Assembly: GCA_023451115.1 (NCBI GenBank)
Contig: JAEXFV010000085.1
Location: 1-8,672, forward strand
Length of the DNA: 8,672 nt
Origin: Bacillota bacterium
GTDB lineage: Bacteria; Bacillota; Clostridia; Christensenellales; CAG-138
Direction: 5' to 3'
The translations under genes were made by a program, and so were the position numbers. The notes beneath the pieces are model-generated. The model was not told the origin of the DNA, made no database searches, and was given only the letters and a program-made list of their open reading frames with translations. This document shows positions 1 to 6,382 of this stretch, one piece after another. Positions within the stretch are counted from its first letter, which is position 1. Each line of letters starts with the position of its first letter.

Positions 1-6
1 ACGCTG

Positions 7-29
7 TCCGTTCCAAAACGGGATTTTTT
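7..29 (+). terminator. Possible weak intrinsic terminator at the left edge
   Basis: CCGTT (8-12) pairs with AACGG (17-21) around a CCAA loop, with a further T-G wobble pair, and is followed by six T residues at 24-29. This has the form of a rho-independent terminator for a plus-strand gene ending left of the window. The stem is only 5-6 bp, so this is a weak call, and no upstream gene is visible to confirm it. Confidence 0.3.
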
Positions 30-128
30 CCTGGCTTAACAACTCAATCGTTCCTTTCCATGTAATCACAGAATTTTGGGAATAGAGCAAAATAATGCAC
101 ACCAACCCGCAATGCGGATCGAATAGCA

Positions 129-150
129 ACAATATAACATTACATATTGT
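129..150. repeat. 7-bp inverted repeat in the gene-free upstream region
   Basis: ACAATAT (129-135) and ATATTGT (144-150) are perfect inverted arms separated by 8 nt. The string ACAATATAA recurs at 254-262, just at the predicted transcription start of the first gene. The arrangement could be a protein-binding site, but AT-rich inverted arms of this length also occur by chance, and no family of regulator is indicated. Confidence 0.3.
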
Positions 151-219
151 AGTCTCTTTTTCGGGATTTTTCAATCGGGTAACTGGAATAAACCAACCGT
201 GAATAAAGCGTGATGTCCC

Positions 220-249
220 TTGTTCAGAGATTGATGGTTATGATATACT
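220..249 (+). promoter_or_regulatory. Predicted sigma-A promoter for the propeller gene-radA unit
   Basis: A -35-like TTGTTC (220-225) is separated by 18 nt from TATACT (244-249). The TG at 241-242 supplies an extended -10 element. Transcription would start near 256, giving a leader of about 145 nt before the start codon at 400. The -35 match is imperfect, but the extended -10 makes the call reasonable. Confidence 0.45.
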
Positions 250-271
250 AAAAACAATATAAGCGTTATAA

Positions 272-303
272 GGTGGCCAAAGCGAATGCTTTGGCATAGC
301 ACC
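272..303 (+). other. Leader stem-loop 1
   Basis: GCCAAAGC (276-283) and GCTTTGGC (288-295) form a perfect 8-bp stem with a GAAT tetraloop. GGTG (272-275) can pair with CACC (300-303) across a 4-nt bulge at 296-299, which extends the stem to 12 bp. There is no T-run after it, so it is not an intrinsic terminator. It lies in the predicted 5' leader of the gene at 400. Confidence 0.55.
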
Positions 304-312
304 ATAATGAAA

Positions 313-338
313 TCCCCGAAGCCTAAGGGCTTTGGGGA
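313..338 (+). other. Leader stem-loop 2
   Basis: An 11-bp stem runs from 313-323 to 328-338 with a TAAG tetraloop. Its arms contain CCCCGAAGCC and GGCTTTGGGG, with one G-U pair. It lacks a following T-run. The GCTTTGG in its 3' arm (329-335) is identical to the 3' arm of stem-loop 1 (288-294), so the two hairpins can exchange partners. A smaller hairpin (CCTTT 364-368 with AAAGG 373-377) follows just before the ribosome binding site at 388-393. Confidence 0.55.
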
Positions 339-399
339 AATGTTGAAATAAACAGAGAAAGCTCCTTTGTAAAAAGGCTGGAAATACGGGAGAAAAGGC

Positions 400-1605
400 A
401 TGCGGAACAAATACAGGCGTACTCATCGGCCAAAGCGCAAGCGGACAAGCCTCAAAGCTTCCAATGCGGGGCCAATTCTGGCGCTGACTGCCACGGTAGT
501 AGGCGTGCTGGGCTTGATTGCATTGATTATATTTGTGGGTTTGCCTTGGTTTTTGCCGCTGGTAGGCGTAAATGATCCGTTGCCCTGGCAACCAACGCCC
601 ACGCCCGCGCCAACCATCCACCCCACGCCTACGCCCCATCCCGCATCGGTTGCAGACCCATTGGAGCTGCAAAAAGAAGTTGTGCTGGATGCAGGCGACC
701 GGTATGTTTGGTTTGCAGAGCCGTATGCATCTGGCGATACCCTGGTTTTTGCCGCTGGCCGCACGGACAACGGGGATGTTGTTATGGATGCGCTGTATGC
801 GCTGGATATGGCCACTGGTGAGCAGGAAAAACTATCGCTTCCCTTGGAGAACGATGCATATGTGTATCCTATTGTAAATGACCGATGGCTGGTTTATCTG
901 GACGGCAAATCCACTGGCGGCGGTGTTATCCGGGCGACAGAGCGGGAAACCGGGAAAAACCGTACCATTAAGACGGTTTATGTTGGCCAACCCAAGCTGA
1001 TGCTGGAGGGGGATTACCTGGTGTGGATGGAGCGCACCGGCAGCAGCACAGATAAGCTGTTTGTGTGCGATTTAAATACCCAGGAAAGCGTGACGGTGCA
1101 AACCTTTACAAATTCCCAATATGGGATGTCCATGCCTTCTATCGCAGGGGACGAGATCATCTACGCAGGGGATGACCCGAATGCAACCCAGGCAAACGGG
1201 GCGAATTCCAGCGCCATTTACAGTGTTTCCCTTACCAGTGGGAAAACCAGCGTATATACGCCTAACCTATATGTGCACGACCCTATGACCAACGGCCGGC
1301 AATGGGTATGGCGCGACGGCCTGCATGGAGAAGGGGATGATTTATATCTCGCGCAAAACGGCATGCAGCCCAAATGCATTGCAGAAGATATTGTAGAGTA
1401 TGGCTTGTCCGACACGTTTGTGGCGTACAGCAAAAATGAAGCGATTTTTGTATATTTCTTTGACAACGGCACTACAACACAAATTACGCCTGCAACAGGA
1501 GAGCTGGCGTTGTTAATGGGCGTTTCGGATGATACGGTGATTTGGATGGATGTCACATCCCGGGAACAAAACCGGGATATTATGAAATACGCAAGAATTC
1601 GATAG
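400..1605 (+). CDS. Membrane-anchored protein with predicted seven-bladed beta-propeller
   Basis: This is a 401-residue protein that I do not recognise as a named family. The N-terminus is very basic (nine Arg/Lys in residues 2-15), followed by one hydrophobic segment at about 25-54. That pattern predicts a signal anchor with the tail inside and the rest outside the membrane. A Pro/Thr-rich stalk at about 60-82 leads into a domain of about 310 residues. I count roughly seven repeats of a pattern in which a Trp/Tyr/Val-rich strand is followed by a surface turn and then a strand ending in a D-x-x-T-G or similar turn, for example LYALDMATG (132-140), LFVCDLNT (220-227) and IYSVSLTSG (273-281). 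Other strands include DRWLVY (161-166), DYLVW (205-209), DEIIYA (251-256), RQWVW (300-304) and DTVIWMD (378-384). This fits a TolB/YncE-like seven-bladed propeller, probably for binding rather than catalysis. The ATG at 400 is preceded by GGGAGA (388-393) with 6-nt spacing. The stalk is encoded by tandem ACGCC-type repeats at about 594-645. The gene ends 11 nt before radA, which suggests co-transcription. The propeller fold is inferred from the repeats; the function is unknown. Confidence 0.8.
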   Translation: MRNKYRRTHRPKRKRTSLKASNAGPILALTATVVGVLGLIALIIFVGLPWFLPLVGVNDPLPWQPTPTPAPTIHPTPTPHPASVADPLELQKEVVLDAGDRYVWFAEPYASGDTLVFAAGRTDNGDVVMDALYALDMATGEQEKLSLPLENDAYVYPIVNDRWLVYLDGKSTGGGVIRATERETGKNRTIKTVYVGQPKLMLEGDYLVWMERTGSSTDKLFVCDLNTQESVTVQTFTNSQYGMSMPSIAGDEIIYAGDDPNATQANGANSSAIYSVSLTSGKTSVYTPNLYVHDPMTNGRQWVWRDGLHGEGDDLYLAQNGMQPKCIAEDIVEYGLSDTFVAYSKNEAIFVYFFDNGTTTQITPATGELALLMGVSDDTVIWMDVTSREQNRDIMKYARIR

Positions 1606-1616
1606 AGGGATTTGAT

Positions 1617-2939
1617 ATGGCAAAAGAGCGCACCCTGTTCGTTTGTGGGGAGTGCGGATATGAAACGGGAAAATGGATGGGAAAATGTCCGGGATGCGGC
1701 AGCTGGAATACCATGGTAGAAGCCACAGCAGTTGCAGTGCGTTCAGGGGCGCAGCCTGTTCATGCCCAGCCGCTTGCGGCTATTCAGGCACAGGATGTCG
1801 GCCGTACCGGCACGGGAATGGAAGAGTTGGACCGGGTGTTGGGCGGCGGGCTGGCGCCAGGCATGGTGGTGCTGCTGGGTGGAGATCCCGGAATAGGAAA
1901 ATCCACGCTGCTGATGCAGGCGGCGGATCATATTGCGCGGAAGAAGCGGGTGTTGTATGTTTCCGGGGAAGAATCCCCCGGGCAAATTAAATTGCGGGCG
2001 GACCGGCTGGGCATCCAAAACGACATGCAGCTGTTGGCGGAAACGGATTTAGCTGCAATTGAAGGGGAAGCCAGGCGGCTGAAAAGCCAATGCATCATCA
2101 TTGATTCGATTCAGACCATCTGCAGCGCAGATCTACCTGGGGCAGCCGGCAGCGTAAGCCAGGTGCGGGAAGCCACCGGACAGCTCACCCGATACGCTAA
2201 ACAGAGTGGCGCCGCTATGTTAATTGTAGGCCACGTTACAAAAGATGGCGCAATTGCAGGCCCTCGTATTCTGGAGCATATGGTAGACACCGTTCTGTAT
2301 TTCGAAGGGGAGCGGCATGCGGACTTGCGGCTGCTCCGGGCGGTAAAAAACCGCTTTGGGTCTACCAATGAAATTGGCGTATTTGAAATGTGTGACTGCG
2401 GTATGCGGCAGGTAAAAGATCCATCCCGTCTTTTCCTTTCGGGGCAGCATTTGCCTGGGTGTGCCGTGACCTGCGCGATGGAAGGCACACGGCCCATGTT
2501 GGCAGAGGTGCAGGCTTTATTGTCCCCCAGCGTATTTGGATCGCCCAGGCGGACAGCGGCTGGGATTGACGCGGGGCGGCTGGCTTTGTTGTTGGCTGTG
2601 CTGGAGCAAAAGGCGCGGCTCAGACTCAGCGACCGCGATGTTTATTTAAATGTGGTTGGCGGATTAAAACTGCTGGAGCGGGCAGTGGATCTGGGAGTAG
2701 CGCTATGTGTGGCTTCCTGTCTCAAGGAAAAACCCTTGCCCCAGGGAACAGCGGCCATTGGGGAAGTGGGATTAACGGGAGAGGTCCGAACAGTGTCCCA
2801 GATGGAAAAGCGGCTGCGGGAATGTGCCAGGCTGGGCTTTTGTCAGGTTATTGTGCCTAGAGGGGACAAGCTGCCTGCTTTGGAGGGCGTTACCTATGTC
2901 CCGGTGCGCAATGTGGCTGAGGCGGTGGCAATTTTATAG
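1617..2939 (+). CDS. radA: DNA repair protein RadA (Sms)
   Basis: RadA is a RecA-like, DnaB-like helicase that helps branch migration and processing of recombination intermediates in the cytoplasm. The 440-residue product has the usual family length and domain order. A C4 zinc finger comes first (Cys10, Cys13, Cys24, Cys27, as CGECGYE and KCPGCGSWNT). A RecA-type ATPase follows, with Walker A GGDPGIGKST at 88-97, Walker B CIIIDS ending at Asp163, and the RadA signature KNRFG at 244-248. The C-terminal third is the Lon-protease-like domain, including AAIGEVGLTGEVR. The start is set at the ATG at 1617, because GAGGGA (1605-1610) lies 6 nt upstream and the protein then begins MAKERTLFVCG, the normal RadA start. 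An in-frame upstream ATG at 1542 would overlap the preceding gene and lacks family homology. The gene sits 11 nt behind the propeller gene. No convincing terminator follows before the tRNA promoter. It is intact and the identification is secure. Confidence 0.97.
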   Translation: MAKERTLFVCGECGYETGKWMGKCPGCGSWNTMVEATAVAVRSGAQPVHAQPLAAIQAQDVGRTGTGMEELDRVLGGGLAPGMVVLLGGDPGIGKSTLLMQAADHIARKKRVLYVSGEESPGQIKLRADRLGIQNDMQLLAETDLAAIEGEARRLKSQCIIIDSIQTICSADLPGAAGSVSQVREATGQLTRYAKQSGAAMLIVGHVTKDGAIAGPRILEHMVDTVLYFEGERHADLRLLRAVKNRFGSTNEIGVFEMCDCGMRQVKDPSRLFLSGQHLPGCAVTCAMEGTRPMLAEVQALLSPSVFGSPRRTAAGIDAGRLALLLAVLEQKARLRLSDRDVYLNVVGGLKLLERAVDLGVALCVASCLKEKPLPQGTAAIGEVGLTGEVRTVSQMEKRLRECARLGFCQVIVPRGDKLPALEGVTYVPVRNVAEAVAIL

Positions 2940-2967
2940 CAGCAAGAGCTTTTGAGCAAAAATAGCT

Positions 2968-2995
2968 TTGCAATCTTCTCCAGATGTGTTATAAT
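2968..2995 (+). promoter_or_regulatory. Promoter of the tRNA-Arg gene
   Basis: TTGCAA (2968-2973) and a perfect TATAAT (2990-2995) are separated by 16 nt, with a TG at 2987-2988 giving an extended -10. The predicted start falls at about 3002, a few bases before the mature tRNA 5' end at 3010. This is typical of a strong stable-RNA promoter. Confidence 0.8.
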
Positions 2996-3009
2996 CCTTA
3001 TTGCGATAT

Positions 3010-3086
3010 GCGCCCGTAGCCCAGCTGGATAGAGCGACAGACTCCGACTCTGTAGGCCGCACGTTCGAATCGTGTCGGGCGCGCCA
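3010..3086 (+). tRNA. tRNA-Arg, anticodon CCG
   Basis: This is a 77-nt cloverleaf with encoded CCA (3084-3086). The acceptor stem is GCGCCCG (3010-3016) with CGGGCGC (3076-3082), and the discriminator base is G3083. The anticodon stem is ACAGA/TCTGT around the loop CTCCGAC (3042-3048), giving anticodon CCG at 3044-3046, which reads the arginine codon CGG. The variable region has 5 nt (AGGCC). The T arm is GCACG/CGTGT with the loop TTCGAAT. The D stem (3019-3022 with 3032-3035) carries a C-A mismatch at positions 12-23 (3021 and 3033), where U-A or C-G is usual. The rest pairs well, so the gene is probably functional. Confidence 0.95.
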
Positions 3087-3092
3087 CAGTAG

Positions 3093-3122
3093 ACAAACCT
3101 GTTTTTTGACAGGTTTGTTTTT
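3093..3122 (+). terminator. Intrinsic terminator of the tRNA-Arg gene
   Basis: ACAAACCTGT (3093-3102) and ACAGGTTTGT (3109-3118) form a perfect 10-bp stem with a 6-nt loop, followed by a short T-rich tract to 3122. It begins 6 nt after the CCA end. On the opposite strand no T-run follows the hairpin, so it does not obviously terminate the converging regulator gene. Confidence 0.85.
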
Positions 3123-3237
3123 CGTTTTAGGTAAAAATTATCCCTCTCTGCCCATTTTTAAGAGTGCTTTCATGTTTCAATCCAACTATCCTGAGAAATT
3201 AATATGTTCCAACGATTTTAATCCAAAACGTCTACCG

Positions 3238-4884
3238 TCAGTTACTGTTTCGATTGCTTTCCAAAAGCCGCATCGCGTGAAGGCCCAACTGCAACTTCGT
3301 CATATTTTCCGGCTGTTCTATATCAAACAATAATAACCCTTTCATTTTGTTCAGATGATTCATTATAGTATTTCGATGAACATACAGTGATTTTGCTGTT
3401 TTGGAAACATTAAACTGGCATCCAATATATTCTTCGATGATACGTATATAATCAATATCCGGGGTGCTAGCTTTCTTTAACGGCTCTACCGTATCTGCAT
3501 AAAGGTGTTTGAGATCATCTGTGGACATTGTTGATGACATCCATTGATATATATGCATCGAACGAAGACTGAAAATTTTTTGTGTGGGATAAAGGCCTTT
3601 GCCAAGCTTTATTGCATCAATCGTTTTATGAAAGGCCCTTGGAATATATTTTGGGTCAATATCACATGTGCTTACGCCCAAGAGGGGGTGAAATCCGTTT
3701 TTTTCCAGTATTTCCAGTATCTCCTCTGCCGCTTGAGCCGCACGCACCTCCGCCTCCATTTGTGCAATATCTTTGGGAAATAGCAGGTAAAGAACATAAA
3801 AGGCTTCGTGTTTGGTATAGAATATTCGACATCCTGTGGAAACCATGATGCGCTCGATTACTACGGACATTAAATCCCGAATAGCATATTTCCTTGTAGA
3901 TGAAAAAGCGAGTAAATCGCGCAACTCAATAACAATGCAGACTCTCTGCTTGGTATAATCAAAATTGTAAAGTGTACAATAATGGATAATGGTGCCGGTT
4001 GGAACCGATGGAGGCGCCAATACCGAGGATACAAAATCGGAAGACGTATTGCTGCTGTCTGCTAATTTAAGAAGTTCAGAAATATCTTTGAGCAGCTGAT
4101 GATGCCAAGACTTTAGCGGATTGATCTCCAAAATAATCAGGAAATGGGATTCGCCATTTTTCTCCCCGGCATAGAGTAGAATACAATTCGTGTGGCAAGC
4201 GCCCTGGTTCAATAGAAATTGATGATATTTGTAAGGCTGCTGCGTATAGAGCTTTTGGAGGGTTTTTTTCAGGTCGATATCGAAAATAGCCGTATTTCCT
4301 TCCAGAAGGGGAAAATACCGGTTTAATAAAGCCGTTTCCTGACTATAGGAGTATTCCATAAGCTCAAATTTGGAGTTCAATAAAAAAACCGGGTTATTGA
4401 GAGCAAGATTTAGTTCATAAAGGATTTTTTCGGGAGATCTGAAGCGGCAAAAAGAACCCACAATATCCTTATATGCAGTGGCAAGGTGGAAGGTATCATC
4501 CATTTGATCTTTGAACAAACGCCGATAGATTAAAAAAGCAAAGTCGCAGAAGTATAAATCTGCCGGGAGTTCAAAAATGGGAAAGCCGTAAGCGTTTCCT
4601 TCCTTTAAAAGGATATCGGGGACTTTTTCATGGTAGCGGTGGATTTTTACCCCTAAAGCAGCGCATCCTTTTTCTTTCAGAGCTGGAACAAACCCGTTAA
4701 GCAGATAAGGAAAGTGGCTGCTGAAATAGCCGGCATCTACCACAAATTCGCCTCCATGCAGAAAGTTTAAAATCTCCGGAGTATCGATAATGCTGAAGGA
4801 GGTAATCTCACGGTCTATTCCATTAAACCCGGCAACGCATCGCATCTGGCTGAATTCCGCGGTGAAATTTGCAACAGTTAGCAT
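3238..4884 (-). CDS. PucR-family transcriptional regulator
   Basis: This is a cytoplasmic DNA-binding regulator of the PucR (purine catabolism regulator-like) family, 548 residues long, as expected. Residues 1 to about 125 form the N-terminal PucR ligand-sensing domain. The stretch from ITSFSIIDTPEIL, through GGEFVVDAGYF, to the Leu/Pro/Ala-rich YGFPIFELP near 99-107 is characteristic. A middle region (about 140-280) may be a GAF-like sensor. About 300-430 resembles the degenerate GGDEF-like (CdaR) domain of the family. The C-terminus (about 480-545) is the HTH_30 domain, with NVSKTAKSLYVHRNTIMNHLNKM (492-514) as the helix-turn-helix. The start ATG (complement of 4882-4884) has GAGGGAG 8 nt upstream (4893-4899). 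It is divergent from the amidohydrolase gene across about 180 bp, the usual layout of a local regulator of ureide or purine-type catabolism. The ligand is probably a cluster substrate or intermediate (inferred). Its coding sequence looks more AT-rich than radA's. I leave the gene symbol empty, because PucR orthology in the strict sense is not established. Confidence 0.9.
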   Translation of the reverse strand: MLTVANFTAEFSQMRCVAGFNGIDREITSFSIIDTPEILNFLHGGEFVVDAGYFSSHFPYLLNGFVPALKEKGCAALGVKIHRYHEKVPDILLKEGNAYGFPIFELPADLYFCDFAFLIYRRLFKDQMDDTFHLATAYKDIVGSFCRFRSPEKILYELNLALNNPVFLLNSKFELMEYSYSQETALLNRYFPLLEGNTAIFDIDLKKTLQKLYTQQPYKYHQFLLNQGACHTNCILLYAGEKNGESHFLIILEINPLKSWHHQLLKDISELLKLADSSNTSSDFVSSVLAPPSVPTGTIIHYCTLYNFDYTKQRVCIVIELRDLLAFSSTRKYAIRDLMSVVIERIMVSTGCRIFYTKHEAFYVLYLLFPKDIAQMEAEVRAAQAAEEILEILEKNGFHPLLGVSTCDIDPKYIPRAFHKTIDAIKLGKGLYPTQKIFSLRSMHIYQWMSSTMSTDDLKHLYADTVEPLKKASTPDIDYIRIIEEYIGCQFNVSKTAKSLYVHRNTIMNHLNKMKGLLLFDIEQPENMTKLQLGLHAMRLLESNRNSN

Positions 4885-4920
4885 AAGAATTGCTCCCTCA
4901 TATTAAAAGTTAATTCTATA

Positions 4921-4950
4921 ATACTATGAAAATTGACAAATGCATATCAA
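4921..4950 (-). promoter_or_regulatory. Possible promoter of the PucR-family gene
   Basis: On the minus strand TTGATA (complement of 4945-4950) and TAGTAT (complement of 4921-4926) are separated by 18 nt. This would start transcription near 4914, about 30 nt before the start codon. Other weak pairings exist in this AT-rich stretch (TTGTCA at 4934-4939 with TAGAAT at 4913-4918, 15-nt spacer), so the exact promoter is uncertain. Confidence 0.35.
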
Positions 4951-5041
4951 GAATGTGCATTTTTTAAATAATCCTGTCGATAATTGTGCATGTTGCAAAA
5001 GATTGAGTTGTAAACCTATGATAGAATAAAAATTAACAAAT
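4929..5041. promoter_or_regulatory. Divergent regulatory region with paired repeats
   Basis: The near-identical 13-mers AAAATTGACAAAT (4929-4941) and AAAATTAACAAAT (5029-5041) are exactly 100 bp apart in the same orientation. The first overlaps the possible pucR-side promoter and the second lies at the predicted start of the catabolic operon. Between them are two copies of TGTGCAT (4954-4960 and 4985-4991) and an inverted repeat AAATGCA (4938-4944)/TGCATTT (4956-4962). Read on the minus strand, the 13-mers contain TTTGT(T/C)AA, which is one or two changes from the TTGGTTAA core of the B. subtilis PucR box as I recall it. These are candidate PucR operators. The repeats are visible; the function is inferred. 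Confidence 0.4.
4993..5022 (+). promoter_or_regulatory. Predicted promoter of the amidohydrolase-hydantoinase operon
   Basis: TTGCAA (4993-4998) and TATGAT (5017-5022) are separated by 18 nt. The start would fall at about 5029, giving a short leader of about 35-40 nt. It lies between the repeats described for this region, so it could be controlled by the divergent regulator. Confidence 0.5.
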
Positions 5042-5051
5042 CGCTAAGAGT

Positions 5052-5055
5052 GGAG
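5052..5055 (+). promoter_or_regulatory. Ribosome binding site deciding the M20 enzyme start
   Basis: GGAG at 5052-5055 lies only 1 nt before the first in-frame ATG (5057), which is too close for initiation, but 10 nt before the second ATG (5066). The second start is therefore preferred. The first could only be served by a weaker AAGAG at 5046-5050. Confidence 0.5.
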
Positions 5056-5065
5056 AATGAATAGA

Positions 5066-6322
5066 ATGATACTGAAAGCGAGTAAAAAAAATTTAATTGA
5101 AGCATTGGATACCCTTAGCTCTTATAACAGCTGTCCGGAATCTCCTGGAATCACCCGCATGATGTTCTCCACTGCGGAATTGGAAGCAAGAGCATATATC
5201 AAAAAAATAATGTGTGACACAGGCCTGGTTGTAACAGAGGATGCAATAGGGAATATTTATGGCACATTACGGGGGGAAAACCCTGGTTTGGCCCCTGTAT
5301 GGACAGGCTCGCACATCGACACAGTGAGAAGCGGCGGACTGTATGATGGCGCAGTTGGCGTGGTAGGCGGCATAGAAGCGTGCCGCATGATAAAGGAAAG
5401 CAAAGCAAAACATGAGCGCGATATAACGGTTGTTGTTTTCAGTTCCGAAGAGCCGACGCGATTTGGAGTCGGTTGTGTCGGCAGCAGAGCGATGGCAGGC
5501 CATCTGCCCTTGGAGACAACGAAAAATTTGCAGGATGAGAATGGCATATCCCTTTATAGTGAACTGGAGCGGCTTGGATATACGCAACTTGACTATAATA
5601 GCGTACTGAAAAATCCGGGTGAGGTATTTGCAAGCGTCGAGCTGCATATTGAGCAGGGGCCGCATCTTGAAGCGGCAGCTTGCCCGATCGGGATCGTGGA
5701 AGCGATATGCGCGCCCACATACATTAATGTAATATTTGAAGGGAAGCAGGATCATGCAGGCTCAACGCCGATGAACGTAAGGCGGGACGCCATGGTTGCT
5801 GCCGCAGATGTAATCATAAAATTGGAGGATCTTGCCAGAAGCTATGCCGATCGTCATACCGTAGCAACGGTTGGCAGGCTGATGGCTACGCCCAACTCAT
5901 CCAACGTAATCGCCGGCCGTGTAGAACTTTTTATTGATATACGCAGTATCAACGAAAAATCAAAAAATGATTTAACAAAGAAGATATGCGCATATATAGA
6001 CAACGTCGCCTTGCTGCGGGATATAAAATCCACCTGCAAAGTGCTGGCCAATGATAGGCCAAAGGCCTCTAATCAAAATATCATGGCGGCGATTCAGTCT
6101 ACCTGCGACGATATGGGAATTCATCCATTGCAGATCGTGAGCGGCGCATATCATGATTCGCTTTTTGTAGGTGAATTTGCCCCTATGGGAATGGTATTTA
6201 TACCAAGTCATGATGGAATCAGCCATGATCCTGATGAATTTACAAATCCTGAGGATATCGTGCTAGGGACAGAAGTCTTGGCTAACACGCTTGTTTCCCT
6301 TGCAAATAGGAACGAAATATAA
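5066..6322 (+). CDS. M20-family Zn-dependent amidohydrolase (N-carbamoyl amino acid / allantoate amidohydrolase type)
   Basis: This 418-residue metalloenzyme belongs to the hydantoinase/carbamoylase branch of peptidase family M20 (HyuC/AllC/beta-ureidopropionase type). Such enzymes hydrolyse an N-carbamoyl group to release CO2 and ammonia. Numbering from the 5066 start, the metal ligands are visible in order: His83 (GSHIDTV), Asp94 (LYDGAVGV), Glu129 next to the catalytic base Glu128 (SSEEPTRFG), His194 (ELHIEQGP) and His387 (DGISHDP). FEGKQDHAGSTPM (about 224-236) marks the lid/dimerisation domain, which contributes substrate-binding residues. GAYHDS (about 360-365) is the conserved C-terminal active-site segment. 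Length and domain order are normal and no ligand is missing. An in-frame ATG at 5057 would add MNR, but the ribosome binding site favours 5066. A ring-opening hydantoinase gene follows after 60 nt, so the natural substrate is probably the N-carbamoyl product of that enzyme, such as an N-carbamoyl amino acid or N-carbamoyl-beta-alanine. Allantoate is less likely because the partner is not an allantoinase by sequence. Family secure; substrate open. Confidence 0.92.
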   Translation: MILKASKKNLIEALDTLSSYNSCPESPGITRMMFSTAELEARAYIKKIMCDTGLVVTEDAIGNIYGTLRGENPGLAPVWTGSHIDTVRSGGLYDGAVGVVGGIEACRMIKESKAKHERDITVVVFSSEEPTRFGVGCVGSRAMAGHLPLETTKNLQDENGISLYSELERLGYTQLDYNSVLKNPGEVFASVELHIEQGPHLEAAACPIGIVEAICAPTYINVIFEGKQDHAGSTPMNVRRDAMVAAADVIIKLEDLARSYADRHTVATVGRLMATPNSSNVIAGRVELFIDIRSINEKSKNDLTKKICAYIDNVALLRDIKSTCKVLANDRPKASNQNIMAAIQSTCDDMGIHPLQIVSGAYHDSLFVGEFAPMGMVFIPSHDGISHDPDEFTNPEDIVLGTEVLANTLVSLANRNEI

Positions 6323-6382
6323 TCTCTATACAAAGTTTCCAAATACAACGGCAAAATAAATTCATCGAAAGGAAGAGCAGTA

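Noticed and set aside
276..338. Leader hairpins as intrinsic terminators
   Set aside because: Neither hairpin is followed by a T-run on the plus strand, and the minus strand also lacks a convincing one.
594..645. ACGCC-rich tandem repeat as a phase-variable tract
   Set aside because: The repeats are imperfect and simply encode the Pro/Thr stalk in frame. There is no uniform unit long enough to suggest slippage switching.
238..672. Minus-strand reading frames across the leader and start of the first gene (also 171-410 and 423-815)
   Set aside because: They run antisense to the well-supported gene at 400, through the stem-loops, with no recognisable family or convincing start site.
1542..1616. 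Upstream in-frame ATG extending radA by 25 codons
   Set aside because: It would overlap the preceding gene, lacks a ribosome binding site and adds residues not typical of RadA. The ATG at 1617 has a good site and the normal N-terminus.
3001..3333. 110-codon plus-strand reading frame starting at 3001
   Set aside because: Its first part is a translation of the tRNA-Arg gene (beginning APVAQLDRATDSDSVG), a well-known spurious protein in databases. The remainder crosses the terminator.
5267..5755. Long minus-strand reading frame inside the M20 enzyme gene
   Set aside because: It is antisense to a gene with clear family motifs, has an unusual composition and no recognisable domain.
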